From Bacteroidia bacterium (GTDB lineage Bacteria > Bacteroidota > Bacteroidia > NS11-12g > UBA9320), in assembly GCA_020849295.1 (NCBI GenBank), contig JADLGN010000005.1, positions 1-64,000 on the forward strand: a DNA stretch of 64,000 nt, in the 5' to 3' direction. Both the position numbers and the translations under genes were made by a program. How positions within the stretch are numbered: position 1 is the stretch's first letter; the number at the start of each line of letters is the position of its first letter. Under the pieces are notes generated by a model that was given only the letters and a program-made list of their open reading frames with translations, was not told the DNA's origin and searched no databases. This document shows, in pieces, positions 8,001 through 17,033 of this stretch.

Positions 8001-9359
8001 CATTTCAAAGTCAACCACTATACCATTTTCTATACTTATATATTTTGAATCCTGCCCGCCTATTTCAAAAATTGTATCTACTGTAGGGTCAAAAGCAATT
8101 GCTGCAGTAGCTTGTGCAGTAATTTCGTTTTGAATTACATCAGCCCCAATAAAATCTCCTGTAAGATACCTTCCGGAACCAGTGGTACCTGCTGCATAAA
8201 TTTCTACTTTTTGCCCGCACTCTTCATAAATTTCTTTCAATCCTCTTTGTATGGCTTCAAGCGGACGGCTTGCAGTTGGTAAATATCTTCTTGCCACTAC
8301 ATTATTATTGTCATCTATCAATACCACATTTGTACTTAATGACCCAACATCAATTCCAAGATAAACCGGGATTTTTCCATGACCATTAAAGTTATAATTT
8401 GTGGTTTTATTAACTTTTGCTTCAGATTCTTTTAATGGTGTAAGTCCACTGCTGTTGCCATTTGATTGCAATAGGTAATTTTCAAGGTCAGCAATTCCTC
8501 TGAAAGGTATATTGGTATCAGGGTTTTCTTTTGAGTAAAATATTGCTCCAAGTGCTCCCATAGAAGCATAATGTTCTGGAACTATTAATTCTCCTTTTTC
8601 TAGTTTTAAAATATCCTCAAAAGCATGAACAACACCTGCATTTGCAGAAACTCCACCCTGAAAAATAATTGGTTTTTGTAATTCTTTTCCCTTTGCCAGA
8701 TTACTTTTAAAATTTCGGGCTACAGCATAACACAAGCCGGCTACAATATCATGAACCGGAGTAGCTATTTGCTGCAAATGTATCATATCACTTTTTGCAA
8801 AAACACTACAACGCCCTGCAATATGTGGGGGATTTATTGATTTCATTGCAAGTTCGCCAAACTCTTTTTCAATTGAAACTCCTATTCTTTTTGCTTGTTG
8901 GTCTAAAAACGAGCCTGTACCTGCCGCACATACACCATTCATCATAAAATCAGCAAGACTTGATGATTCATTTTGACTTTCATTTTCCATAAAAATCAAT
9001 TTTGAATCTTCGCCTCCCATTTCAATAATTGTTTTTACATGTGGATATAACTTTGAAACAGATTTTGATTGAGCAATAATTTCATTTATAAATTGCCCAC
9101 CTATAAGGTCTGAAGCCAACTTGCCACCTGTTCCTGTAATTCCTACAATTTTAAATTGTGAAAAATTATATCTGTCAAGCAAATCAGAAATTCTTTTTCT
9201 AAGCATTAAAAATGGTTGACCATGGCAATGATCGTAGAAGTTCTCTATAATATTATTTTCATTATCAATTATTACAGTATTAAGTGAAATTGAACCAAGA
9301 TCTAAACCAAGATATAATTCTTTATTTTCATAATTAGGGGATAACTTTGAATTTTCCAT
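5088..9359 (-). CDS. 2-hydroxyacyl-CoA dehydratase activase-type giant protein (two ASKHA ATPase domains plus dehydratase-like domain)
   Basis: The product has 1423 residues. Two BadF/BcrA/HgdC-type ATPase domains lie in tandem: phosphate-binding loops LGLDLGSISLNT (about residues 18-29) and LGIDVGSLSTN (about 330-340), each followed by a cluster-binding motif (VCAAGTGSFLDQQ and VCAAGTGSFLEEQ) and a second cysteine (GRCSVF, CRCTVF). A cysteine-rich linker (CKDKDCHDFC, LCYGGRC) leads into a long C-terminal region of the DUF2229/HgdB-like dehydratase type. In characterised relatives a homodimeric activase with a [4Fe-4S] cluster uses ATP to inject an electron into a dehydratase; here activase and dehydratase-like parts are fused. 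Fused proteins of this size are known in anaerobes, mostly without an assigned substrate. Oxygen sensitivity is expected. It is monocistronic, divergent from pirin. Confidence 0.9.
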   Translation of the reverse strand: MENSKLSPNYENKELYLGLDLGSISLNTVIIDNENNIIENFYDHCHGQPFLMLRKRISDLLDRYNFSQFKIVGITGTGGKLASDLIGGQFINEIIAQSKSVSKLYPHVKTIIEMGGEDSKLIFMENESQNESSSLADFMMNGVCAAGTGSFLDQQAKRIGVSIEKEFGELAMKSINPPHIAGRCSVFAKSDMIHLQQIATPVHDIVAGLCYAVARNFKSNLAKGKELQKPIIFQGGVSANAGVVHAFEDILKLEKGELIVPEHYASMGALGAIFYSKENPDTNIPFRGIADLENYLLQSNGNSSGLTPLKESEAKVNKTTNYNFNGHGKIPVYLGIDVGSLSTNVVLIDDNNNVVARRYLPTASRPLEAIQRGLKEIYEECGQKVEIYAAGTTGSGRYLTGDFIGADVIQNEITAQATAAIAFDPTVDTIFEIGGQDSKYISIENGIVVDFEMNKVCAAGTGSFLEEQAEKLDINIVEQFGTLALGSEQPTSLGCRCTVFIESELNANQQRGEKNENLVGGLAYSIVNNYIQRVVCNRKIGNKIFFQGGVANNKGVVAAFEKVTGKSITIPPNFDVTGAIGMAILAKEKVQEVGFSKFKGFEVKDASYVLDKFICKDKDCHDFCEIRMVKIEGEKRPLCYGGRCEKYEIAERKKKIDDIPNLFEEREKMLLGDYDEERNKGGISIGIPRELVLFYQDFPFWRTFFYELGFNIVLSKPTDRALISKSLEMLTSETCFPIEVVHGHILDLINKNVDHVFVPFVVNAKPAANNPTSNCNCPWIQSYPFMVKAALAGTPGIDKLMIPAFHPRFFDKVFVKEVIEFMKTQFGTDKSLCKKAIYKAQEKQIDFEKSLVTRGKEILDNLPENKETMVILGRSYNTGDPELNLRLVEKLINLNVLPIPLDFLPLNDENIFDEFPNMYWPGGRRILSGARIVAKNPKLYAIYMSNFRCGPDSFITHFVTEVLKGKPSIQLEIDEHSADAGLITRLEAFLDSIRKKGRKPFEYVSKTASDFKNATPSNDRVLWWPYMNDSSYIAAAAARSCGIESYSLPVQTKEDLELGRKFTNGKECFPQICTIGSFVKKLLNPETDPKKISFFMPDHNGPCRFGQYNQLDKIIFERLGFKDVKIVSPSNDSSYSDITPGKGSKFRMNVWKGFVAIDLIRKMQQQYRPYEINSGETDKIYNEALKNIEKCVENDCKGLAEALEIAGKNFKKIQIHKIPRKPVVSLVGEIFMRDNVFCSGDIIARLEALGAETYMAPFTEWFYYSTYRYTRDSKWKGDYMGIIKSKIQQFGQHYSYHKLIKTVEDIIDIEKEVPLDLILELTAPYVHRDYDGDPVMAIGSVSALSKKGISGICNILPFTCMPGTLICSIAGSFKKDHNNIPWVDYAYDGQQDVSTDTKLQAFMYQVKEYQLRENKHTLEPFLV

Positions 9360-9366
9360 ATTAAAA

Positions 9367-9374
9367 CAAATATA
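9367..9374 (-). promoter_or_regulatory. Bacteroidota -7 box (TATATTTG) for the activase gene
   Basis: The minus strand reads TATATTTG, matching TAnnTTTG, eight bases before the ATG at 9359. No good TTTG -33 element is seen at the expected distance, and the leader would be very short. Confidence 0.4.
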
Positions 9375-9464
9375 TATTATAGAAATATAATATTAATGAT
9401 ATATATCAGTAAAAAGAAATAACTAAATTCAATAAAAAGTGTTTAAATCTATTAAGTAAATAAA

Positions 9465-9480
9465 TTGTTATAAATAACAA
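9465..9480. promoter_or_regulatory. 16-bp palindrome upstream of pirin gene
   Basis: TTGTTAT at 9465-9471 and ATAACAA at 9474-9480 are exact inverted repeats separated by two bases, ending ten bases before the pirin ATG. It could bind a dimeric regulator or fold in the leader. In such AT-rich DNA, chance remains possible. Confidence 0.35.
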
Positions 9481-9490
9481 ACAAGAAATT

Positions 9491-10369
9491 ATGACAAAAA
9501 AAACGGTTGAATTTATTGCAAGCCCGGGCGAACCACATTTTGTTGGTGATGGGTTTAGAGTTTACAATTATATCCCGGGAGCTAAAAATTTGGATATGCA
9601 AAGAATGAATCCATTTATAATGCTTGATTATAATCCTAAATTTAAATTTTCTCCTGTCGAAAAACCTCGTGGTGTTGGAGTTCATCCGCATCGTGGTTTT
9701 GAAACTGTAACTATTGCCTATAAGGGAAAAGTAGCACACCATGACAGTGCAGGAGGCGGAGGTGTAATAGGCGAAGGTGATGTGCAGTGGATGACAGCAG
9801 CAAGTGGTGTATTACATAAAGAATATCATGAAAAAGAATGGAGTAAAAATGGTGGTATTTTTCAAATGGTTCAACTGTGGGTAAATCTTCCTGCAAAGTA
9901 TAAAATGAGCACACCTAAATACCAGGCTATATCTAACAATGCAATTAAGAGGTATTATATTGAAAATAATGAAGGTGAGGTAGAAGTAATTGCGGGAAAT
10001 TATAATGGTATTAATGGTGTTGCATCTACTTTTACACCTATCAACATGCTTAATGCAAGGTTAAATACTGATGCAAATGCAAAATTTAGTTTTCCGTCAA
10101 ATTACAATACAGCAATTTTGGTAATTGAAGGTAAAATTGAAGTTAATAATGAACAAATAGCCAATACTGATCAATTGATTTTAATGAAAAATGATGGTGA
10201 AGACTTTAATATAAAAGCCATTGATAATTCAATAGTATTGTTATTGAGTGGCGAGCCGATTGATGAGCCGATTGCTGCTTATGGTCCCTTCGTAATGAAC
10301 ACTCGCGATGAATTATTGCAAGCATTTGAAGACTATAAAAAAGGAAAATTTGGATTTCTTGAAGATTAA
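9491..10369 (+). CDS. pirin family protein
   Basis: The product has 292 residues, the normal size for bacterial pirins, which are bicupin iron-binding proteins. The N-terminal cupin has HPHRGFETVT with probable metal ligands His65 and His67, and SGVLHKEYHE with His109 and Glu111, spaced as in human pirin. The C-terminal cupin (about residues 175-270) includes LLLSGEPIDEPIAAYGPFVMN, typical of the family. Some bacterial pirins show quercetinase activity and others modulate redox enzymes; the sequence does not say which applies. It is transcribed alone, divergent from the activase and convergent with ricT (21 bases between stops). Confidence 0.92.
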   Translation: MTKKTVEFIASPGEPHFVGDGFRVYNYIPGAKNLDMQRMNPFIMLDYNPKFKFSPVEKPRGVGVHPHRGFETVTIAYKGKVAHHDSAGGGGVIGEGDVQWMTAASGVLHKEYHEKEWSKNGGIFQMVQLWVNLPAKYKMSTPKYQAISNNAIKRYYIENNEGEVEVIAGNYNGINGVASTFTPINMLNARLNTDANAKFSFPSNYNTAILVIEGKIEVNNEQIANTDQLILMKNDGEDFNIKAIDNSIVLLLSGEPIDEPIAAYGPFVMNTRDELLQAFEDYKKGKFGFLED

Positions 10370-10390
10370 TTTTAACTATTTAAAACAACA

Positions 10391-11596
10391 TCAATTTCTG
10401 TTTTTATCTCTGCGATTTCTGTTTTTATTATTATGTCGCTTATTTCTTTGATTATTATTGTTTGGTTGGCTGTTGTTTGTATTCCTATTTTTTTGCTTTT
10501 GTCTATTTTTATTTTCAAGTCTGTCAATTTTAGAATCTTCGAGCATGTCATCAACTTTATAGGCAGTTTTCGATTGAACTTCTGCTCCCATAGGTCTTTC
10601 TACAAGAGTTTCGGGAAAAATTCCATTCTTATTTTTTTCTAAAACTTCTTTTACTTTATTTAATTTTACCGGTATCCACTCTCCCTGATTATCGCTATAA
10701 GAAAACCACGTCATTTTTTTCAATATATCAACTTTTTGAAGTGAAGCTGTTCCTATTTTTGTTTTCAGTATAATTTTTTCTATACTCGGAAAATCATTAA
10801 TTGCCTCAAGATAGGTATCGAGTTCATAATTTAAACAACATTTAAGTCTTCCGCATTGTCCCGAAAGTTTTAGCATATTGATACTTAAATTTTGATGTTT
10901 TGCTGCAGAAATATTTACAACCTTAAAATCTGTAAACCACGTACTGCAACACAATTCTCTCCCACAAGAACCAATTCCGCCAAGTCTGCTTGCTTCTTCT
11001 CTATAACTTATCTGACGCATTTCTATTCTTGTTTTAAATTCAGTAGCATAGCGTTTAATAAGTTCTCTAAAATCTACTCTATCTTCTGCTGTATAAAAAA
11101 ATATTACTTTTTTGCCATCTCCTTGAAACTCTATATCGCTAAGTTTCATTTCAAGTTTTTGTTCAAGTGCAATTGTTCTTGCTTTTTCTAAGGTTGCTGC
11201 TTCTTTTTCCTTATATTCATTATATTTAACAATATCACCTTCTGATGCAATTCGATATATTTTCTTAATCTGCGGACTATCTTCAGTAATTCTGGCTTTT
11301 TTTAGTTGTAATTTTACTAATTCGCCGGTTAGTGACACATGCCCAATATCATGACCCATTTCACTTTCAGTTACTACTGCATCGCCAGAGCAAAGTTCAA
11401 TTTTATTTGTATTTCTGTAAAATTCTTTTCTGCTGCCTTTAAATCTAATTTCTACTATATCAAAAGGGGTAAAATTATCAGGCATTTCAATATCACTTAA
11501 CCAATCGTAAGTATTCAGTTTATTACATCCTACTGTTCCATATATATTAGAGTTTCCGCATCCTTTCTTTGTTGTACTACATGTCCCGCAACCCAT
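10391..11596 (-). CDS. ricT: RicT/YaaT-like PSP1 domain protein
   Basis: The product has 401 residues with a PSP1 C-terminal domain over about residues 60-280. Characteristic cysteine motifs are GSCGRELCC (about 205-213) and GQCGRLKCCLNYE (about 245-257); in the RicAFT complex such cysteines bind [4Fe-4S] clusters. An extra N-terminal CGTC-TTKKGCG cluster at residues 3-14 adds cysteines. In Bacillus RicT takes part in RNase Y-dependent mRNA maturation; whether that holds in Bacteroidota is not known to me. The last 40 or so residues are a low-complexity Asn/Arg/Lys tail, which could bind RNA. It lies 65 bases downstream of holB on the same strand, an adjacency also seen in Bacillus (holB-yaaT). 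Confidence 0.85.
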   Translation of the reverse strand: MGCGTCSTTKKGCGNSNIYGTVGCNKLNTYDWLSDIEMPDNFTPFDIVEIRFKGSRKEFYRNTNKIELCSGDAVVTESEMGHDIGHVSLTGELVKLQLKKARITEDSPQIKKIYRIASEGDIVKYNEYKEKEAATLEKARTIALEQKLEMKLSDIEFQGDGKKVIFFYTAEDRVDFRELIKRYATEFKTRIEMRQISYREEASRLGGIGSCGRELCCSTWFTDFKVVNISAAKHQNLSINMLKLSGQCGRLKCCLNYELDTYLEAINDFPSIEKIILKTKIGTASLQKVDILKKMTWFSYSDNQGEWIPVKLNKVKEVLEKNKNGIFPETLVERPMGAEVQSKTAYKVDDMLEDSKIDRLENKNRQKQKNRNTNNSQPNNNNQRNKRHNNKNRNRRDKNRN

Positions 11597-11661
11597 TGTT
11601 TTTATTAATAATTAGAGGGCGAAATTAAAACAATTTATTAGATTTTTTTTTAATAATATGT

Positions 11662-12792
11662 TTAGTCATTTCTTTTAAGGTGCAAAATATTTCTTACTTC
11701 AAATGATAGGTTTGTTAGTGATATTTTTGAATTTGCATTTCTTTCGATATGATAAATTGTTTTATTTATTTCATTGTAGATTTTGCTTATTTTTTCTGAA
11801 TTAAGCAATTTACTCAGGTCAGTTACAAATTTTTGGTTTTCATTTGGCACTTTTGGGGTATAATTATCAATATAAATACAGTGTAAACACTCGTTTAAAA
11901 CATAATTACAGTTTTCAAGTAAAATTTTAATTTTTTCTCTTCCCATTGAAGATGTAGTATTTACCCAATCAAATATATTTTTACTACTACGACTATAACA
12001 ATGCTGAAACCAACTTCTCATTTTTGAGGTGTATTCTGTTTCGGTTTCGTCAATAAGTGATATTGCAAGATTTAAATTTCCTTTGCTGATATATGAAATA
12101 TTTGTAGCATCATTGTCATTTAAATTGTGTGATGATTTTAAATAAGTAAAAATTTCATCTGTTTTGAATGGTGGTATATTTACAATTTGTGATCGAGAAA
12201 TTACAGTTGGTAAAATTTTATTTATTTCTTCTGTTATCAATATAAAATGTGTGTCTTCTGGTGGTTCTTCTACCAATTTTAATAAAATATTTGATGAATT
12301 GCCCATAAACTCCGGAAGCCATACAAGCATTATTTTTTTTCCGCCTTCAAATGCTTTTAGACTTAATTTTCTAATAATTGCTCTACATTCTTCTGCTGTA
12401 ATATTTCCTTGTTTGTTTACTTCGTCTTTGTCTTTAATTGAGTCCATCCATTCACTTAGGTTCATAAAAGGATTTTCTTTAAGAGTTTGTCGCCATTTTT
12501 CAATAAATGCATCGCTTGTTTTAGCACCATCAGAGTTTATTATCGGATAACTATAGTGCAAATCAGGATGTATAAAAGAGGATATTTTTGAACAATTATC
12601 ACATTCTCCACACGAATCATCTGTTTTTATACCACTGCACATTATATATTTACAATAAGCAAGAGCAAGTGCAAGTGAGCCACTACCATCGGTACCACTA
12701 AGTAAAAGAGAATGTGGCAATCTGGACTGATTGTACAAACTCAAAAGTTTTTGTTTTGAGGTTTCTTGACCTGGTATATCTTTAAATTGCAT
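11662..12792 (-). CDS. holB: DNA polymerase III delta' subunit, clamp loader
   Basis: The product has 376 residues. It begins MQFKDIPGQETSKQKL and contains the P-loop-like LLLSGTDGSGSLALALA (about residues 28-44) and the zinc-binding cysteines CSGIKTDDSCGECDNC (about 52-67). The lysine and threonine of a classical Walker A motif are replaced (GTDGSGS), as is usual for the ATP-inactive delta' subunit. The segment LVEEPPEDTHFILITEEINKILPTVISR is the sensor-1/SRC-like region (ISRSQ). It forms the clamp loader with DnaX and HolA. Its ATG shares one base with the stop of the upstream YfhO-like gene (TAATG), so the two are translationally coupled. Confidence 0.9.
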   Translation of the reverse strand: MQFKDIPGQETSKQKLLSLYNQSRLPHSLLLSGTDGSGSLALALAYCKYIMCSGIKTDDSCGECDNCSKISSFIHPDLHYSYPIINSDGAKTSDAFIEKWRQTLKENPFMNLSEWMDSIKDKDEVNKQGNITAEECRAIIRKLSLKAFEGGKKIMLVWLPEFMGNSSNILLKLVEEPPEDTHFILITEEINKILPTVISRSQIVNIPPFKTDEIFTYLKSSHNLNDNDATNISYISKGNLNLAISLIDETETEYTSKMRSWFQHCYSRSSKNIFDWVNTTSSMGREKIKILLENCNYVLNECLHCIYIDNYTPKVPNENQKFVTDLSKLLNSEKISKIYNEINKTIYHIERNANSKISLTNLSFEVRNILHLKRND

Positions 12793-15236
12793 TATTTTTC
12801 TTCATTTTTTTTCTTAAAAAATAAAGAACCTATACCGGTTAAAAGCAAAGCATACATTACTACATTGCTTGCAAGTGCTATGTTTTTTGAAGAATTAAGA
12901 TTTTGAGGCTCAAATTTGAATTCGAGCTTATGTTTTCCTTCGGGCAAAACCATTCCTCTTAAAATATAATCGCATCTGAAATGTGGTGTTTTCTTTCCAT
13001 CTATATATGCATTCCACCCTTTTGTTTGATTATAATACATTTCAGAAAAAACTACTAGCTGCTTCTTGTTTGTAGAGTAGCTGTATTCTAATTTGTCAGG
13101 GTGATATTTTTCAAATTTTATAATTGCAGCAGAATCAAAACCCGGTTGCAAGCCATTTAGTTGCTCTTTATATCTTTTGTCTATCAATACTGTTTTTGCG
13201 GGATTTATACTGCCAAGCTGTTTTATTTCCTCGTCAGAATTATTTACAATTTTTATATCATTTACAAACCATGCATTACCACATGCACTGTCATTTTTCT
13301 GAGCAAAATATTTACCTGTATTTTGGTCTTGCATAATGTAATATTTCACATTAAGCATATTCATAATATCCAAATCATTTTTGGTAATGTACCATTCTAC
13401 TATTTCCTGGAAACGTCTAAGTTTGGCAGCGTGATATCCGCCTACCGAGTGATGAAAGTATGATGCCCTTGCACTATTAAATGCACTTGATGTTGCATCA
13501 AAAACTCGGTAATATGATTTGTCTTTCATTATTTCTAAATCAGCTTCGTTGGGTAAAGTATTTGCGTTTTGATATACAGTTTCTTTTTCCCAACTTTTGC
13601 TGTCTAAATAGCGAAGGTCAATCATCCACATATCAAGAAGAATAAGGACTCCTACTATTATTTTAATATTTAATGATGATATTTTTCCTTTATAATAATA
13701 CAATAAAGAAGCAAAACCGGCAGCAATAAAAAACAATGAACGCAAAGCATCTTTTCTTAAGTAAGAAGCTCTGTCAACCAATGTTTCGGCAGGTGCTTTA
13801 GTTGGGTCGCCAAGTTCTGCTATTGCTGAGTATAAAACCATAAGAAGGCAAAATCCACCTGTTATATATAGTGCATTTTTCAATGATTTAATAACTTTAT
13901 CTTTATTGATATTTTCTGTAAGTATTTTATTTAATGTAATTGTTGCAAATATTGCAACTACTATTTGCCCAATTACCAGAGACATATTTACCGAACGAAA
14001 CTTATTGTACATTGGAAAATAATGGAAAAACACACTGTTGAACCACATTAGGTTTTTGCCCATTGACAAAAACAACGAAAGAACAAGAGCGGCAAGCCAC
14101 CACCATTTTAATGCACCTTTGAATACTCCATAAAACATTCCTGCTGCAAACAAAAACATTATTAATGCACCAAAATATACAGGACCAGATGTAAAAGGTA
14201 GTGACCCCCAATACGCCCAAGGGTTTGTTTTTTGATTAAGATAATATTGTGCTTGTTGGGCTTGTTGTGGATCTTGGCTTTGTGCCATCTGCTGTAAATA
14301 TTTTTTTGTTTGGTCGCCACTGCCAAGCTCGGTTCCACTACCGCCACCTGCAAAATTTGGGATAATTATAGTCGGTAAATCTTCCCAACCCTGGCTCCAG
14401 TCAAAAGCATAATCAATATCAAGTCCTGTACTTTGAGTTTCTTTCTTTTTGCTATCTGGTGTAATTGTAAGTTCTGATTTTCCTCTAATAGTTTCTTTTG
14501 AATAGTCATTTGTAAGCATTAACGAAACTGCATTGGTACCTATTCCTATTAGCATTGAAACTGCAAATACTAAAACAGAAATAATCAAATTTGATACGCT
14601 TTTTTCTTTTATTGAATTAATTAATTCTGCAATACCCCAGCATAACAATATAATAAAAACATAATATGTAACCTGATAGTGGTTTGCTTGTAATTGCATT
14701 GCTATACCTGCTGCTGAAACTGCAGCTCCAATAAGATATTTTTTATCAAGACAAAGCCTGAAACCTGCCAGTACAAGCGGGGCATAAGCTATTGCGTATA
14801 GTTTAGTATTATGTCCTGCTTCTAAAATTATTAAATTATAACTTGAAAATGCATAAGCAAATGCACCTATTGAAGCTATCCATGGATTTACACCAAATGT
14901 AAGTAACAGTATAAAACTGAAAACCATTGCAAAAAAAAGTGTATTTACCGGATGCTTAAATGGTGTGATGTATCTGAGATATTTTGCAAAATTATTTGGT
15001 GGGTCAAATGAAATCTGGTATGAAGGCATGCCGCCAAACATTGAATTTGTCCATAATGGTCCATTACCATCTTTTTCTTTATAATCTGAAATTTCTTTTG
15101 AAGCTCCGCTATATTGCTGAATATCGCCTTGTTTTATTACTTTATTTTTAAATGAAGGTGCCAGATATAATGAAGAAATTATTGCGAAAATTATTAATGG
15201 ATAAATATACTTGAGGTATTTTGAAATAGATTTCAT
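12792..15236 (-). CDS. YfhO-like polytopic membrane protein
   Basis: The product has 814 residues with more than ten predicted membrane segments, starting at about residues 10-27, and large soluble loops, followed by a C-terminal extracytoplasmic domain (about 560-780) and a final membrane segment before the basic end FFKKKNEEK. The motif FGGMPSYQI and the C-terminal VLPEGKHKLEFKFEP are typical of YfhO family proteins in Bacteroidota. In Gram-positives YfhO acts in glycosylation of lipoteichoic acid; here a GT-C type envelope glycosyltransferase or flippase-like role is only inferred. It heads a unit with holB and probably ricT. Confidence 0.85.
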   Translation of the reverse strand: MKSISKYLKYIYPLIIFAIISSLYLAPSFKNKVIKQGDIQQYSGASKEISDYKEKDGNGPLWTNSMFGGMPSYQISFDPPNNFAKYLRYITPFKHPVNTLFFAMVFSFILLLTFGVNPWIASIGAFAYAFSSYNLIILEAGHNTKLYAIAYAPLVLAGFRLCLDKKYLIGAAVSAAGIAMQLQANHYQVTYYVFIILLCWGIAELINSIKEKSVSNLIISVLVFAVSMLIGIGTNAVSLMLTNDYSKETIRGKSELTITPDSKKKETQSTGLDIDYAFDWSQGWEDLPTIIIPNFAGGGSGTELGSGDQTKKYLQQMAQSQDPQQAQQAQYYLNQKTNPWAYWGSLPFTSGPVYFGALIMFLFAAGMFYGVFKGALKWWWLAALVLSLFLSMGKNLMWFNSVFFHYFPMYNKFRSVNMSLVIGQIVVAIFATITLNKILTENINKDKVIKSLKNALYITGGFCLLMVLYSAIAELGDPTKAPAETLVDRASYLRKDALRSLFFIAAGFASLLYYYKGKISSLNIKIIVGVLILLDMWMIDLRYLDSKSWEKETVYQNANTLPNEADLEIMKDKSYYRVFDATSSAFNSARASYFHHSVGGYHAAKLRRFQEIVEWYITKNDLDIMNMLNVKYYIMQDQNTGKYFAQKNDSACGNAWFVNDIKIVNNSDEEIKQLGSINPAKTVLIDKRYKEQLNGLQPGFDSAAIIKFEKYHPDKLEYSYSTNKKQLVVFSEMYYNQTKGWNAYIDGKKTPHFRCDYILRGMVLPEGKHKLEFKFEPQNLNSSKNIALASNVVMYALLLTGIGSLFFKKKNEEK

Positions 15237-15254
15237 TTTATATAGATTTTTTCA

Positions 15255-15285
15255 CAAACATATATCAATAAAAAACATTGGCAAA
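15255..15285 (-). promoter_or_regulatory. Bacteroidota promoter for the YfhO-holB unit
   Basis: On the minus strand TTTG at 15285-15282 and TATGTTTG at 15262-15255 are separated by 19 bases, matching the TTTG-N19-TAnnTTTG consensus of the phylum. The box ends 18 bases before the start codon. It is the best complete promoter I see in the window. Confidence 0.65.
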
Positions 15286-15433
15286 ACCAATTTTAATGAA
15301 GTTTGTTAAAAAAATTTATCTATTAAAATATTTTCAAATTATATCTAATTCTTAAGGATTATTTATCAATATAAAAAAATGTAAAATTTATTATTGAGGT
15401 AAATTAAAGAAAAAGCTAAATGATAATTTAAAA

Positions 15434-15931
15434 TTAAATAATTTTACCATTAATAAGGGTTGCAAAGTTTTTAAGTTCTTTCTTTTTGGTATTAATAAGA
15501 GATGATTTTGTCAATGCTACAATTAACACAGCACATGCAATAAATGAGCAGGAAAAAAGAAATCCATGAAGTTGGTATTCTGTTCCGCCTAATACTAAAA
15601 AACTAAGTAACATAACAATAAGTCCAATGGGGACAAGTGTAGTATAATACATGGTTTTAGCTACTTTATAATGTTCTTTTATATCCATGTTTACTTTTAC
15701 TTGGGTGTTATTTATTCCTTCTTCTATATCGCCATGAAGAGGAGGAAAAGAACTCATTGGCCCATAAAAAACATTCATCAGATTGAATGAATATGAAGTA
15801 ATTTCTCCGTAATAAACTGCATTTGGCGAATTTTGAAGTTGAGCAAAATCCGTTATAGTCAAAGCATGAAGTTTATCAATAAGTTCTTTTGGAGTTAATT
15901 GTGTTTCGATAGTGATTACTTTTGATTCCAT
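15434..15931 (-). CDS. small membrane protein, unknown function
   Basis: The product has 165 residues. The first 90 are soluble, with a strand-helix pattern (VITIETQLTPKELIDKLHAL), and two adjacent membrane segments lie at about 92-112 and 120-142, followed by a basic end (NTKKKELKNFATLINGKII). No family is recognised. It starts 28 bases after the stop of the TehA-like transporter and is probably in its transcript, so it may belong to the same response. The start is ATG. About 200 AT-rich, featureless bases separate it from the YfhO promoter region. Confidence 0.7.
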   Translation of the reverse strand: MESKVITIETQLTPKELIDKLHALTITDFAQLQNSPNAVYYGEITSYSFNLMNVFYGPMSSFPPLHGDIEEGINNTQVKVNMDIKEHYKVAKTMYYTTLVPIGLIVMLLSFLVLGGTEYQLHGFLFSCSFIACAVLIVALTKSSLINTKKKELKNFATLINGKII

Positions 15932-15959
15932 TATTTTTATTTATTATTTGTTAAACATT

Positions 15960-17033
15960 TTATTTTTTTATAAAAACAGATATTAAATTTTTAAATACAG
16001 AATAAACCAGCCCTCCCATAGTTACAATCCAGGCAAATAGTGCAAAATATACAAACACTGATGGTATGCTGAATAAAAAATTAATATGTGTAGCCTGTGC
16101 CAAACGATAGGTACACACAGTGTACATACCCAAAGGAAAAACCATGCCCCAGTATTGCGGATGATACGAAATTGGAATAAGTTGATAGAAGTGCCTCCAA
16201 GCTCCAAGTATTACAATTAGTGGTATCCACCAAGTGCCGGTTGCCCAAAACATTAATGTAAGTCCTCTAATAAAAAATTGCTGTGACTGAAGAAAATCCC
16301 ACTGGTGAATATTTAAAATAAGTACTGAACCTGCAAGTGTAATTATTGCGACTGCACCCATATTTATCCAGTATGGAGGTGCAAATTCTTCTGCTCTTAA
16401 TTCGAAAAATGTAAGGCGATAGAAAATTAATGTTATAATTATTATATACAACATACAGCCTACTAAAAATAGAATTAGTGATAAAAAAAGTATTACTTCT
16501 TTAGAAAACGGCAAGTGAGATACCACCAAAGTTCCAAGTATTGATATTGATTGTGTGGCTACAACCATAAGCAGCCATATACCATTCATTCCTTTTTCGA
16601 GTGATGGTTTCCCTCTTTTTACAGTTATTATTATAAAAAATGAATAAATTAATATTGTCCAAAGAACTAAGCCAATATAATATAATATTGTTGCTAAAAA
16701 ATAGTTATTCCAAATAATTACAAGCTGGCTGCCAAGCACATTTGTACCGGCTACAATTGTAAGAAATCCCGGACTGCGTGAATGGTCTGAAATGTCTTTT
16801 AAAAAATTTGATGGAAAAAAAACAAAACGGCAAATATGCATTACCCACAAAAAGCAATAAAAAAATATATTAAGATAAAGTAATGCTTCACCAATTTTTG
16901 GAACTCCCTGAATAAAACAAGCAATAGACACAATGCCTGTAGCCATTGTCAATGCAAAATAACTTGGAAATAAATTTGCAATTTCTAATTTAAGATTTTC
17001 TTTTAGTTTTCCTATGAAATTTGATTTTTGCAC
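15960..17033 (-). CDS. TehA/SLAC1-type (TDT family) membrane transporter
   Basis: The product has 357 residues with about ten membrane segments spread over residues 20-350. Features typical of the tellurite-resistance/dicarboxylate transporter (TDT) family are the N-terminal [17 protein letters not shown], the central [13 protein letters not shown] and the late [19 protein letters not shown]. Relatives include TehA, yeast Ssu1 (sulfite) and plant SLAC1 (anions), so an anion or sulfite efflux role is possible; the substrate cannot be read from sequence. The start is GTG at 17033, immediately next to a perfect palindrome. It lies downstream of the two-component genes with 17-bp direct repeats between, so control by that system is likely. 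Confidence 0.88.
   Translation of the reverse strand: MQKSNFIGKLKENLKLEIANLFPSYFALTMATGIVSIACFIQGVPKIGEALLYLNIFFYCFLWVMHICRFVFFPSNFLKDISDHSRSPGFLTIVAGTNVLGSQLVIIWNNYFLATILYYIGLVLWTILIYSFFIIITVKRGKPSLEKGMNGIWLLMVVATQSISILGTLVVSHLPFSKEVILFLSLILFLVGCMLYIIIITLIFYRLTFFELRAEEFAPPYWINMGAVAIITLAGSVLILNIHQWDFLQSQQFFIRGLTLMFWATGTWWIPLIVILGAWRHFYQLIPISYHPQYWGMVFPLGMYTVCTYRLAQATHINFLFSIPSVFVYFALFAWIVTMGGLVYSVFKNLISVFIKK

Noticed and set aside
12164..12550. Plus-strand frame of 128 codons
   Set aside because: It is the antisense shadow of holB.
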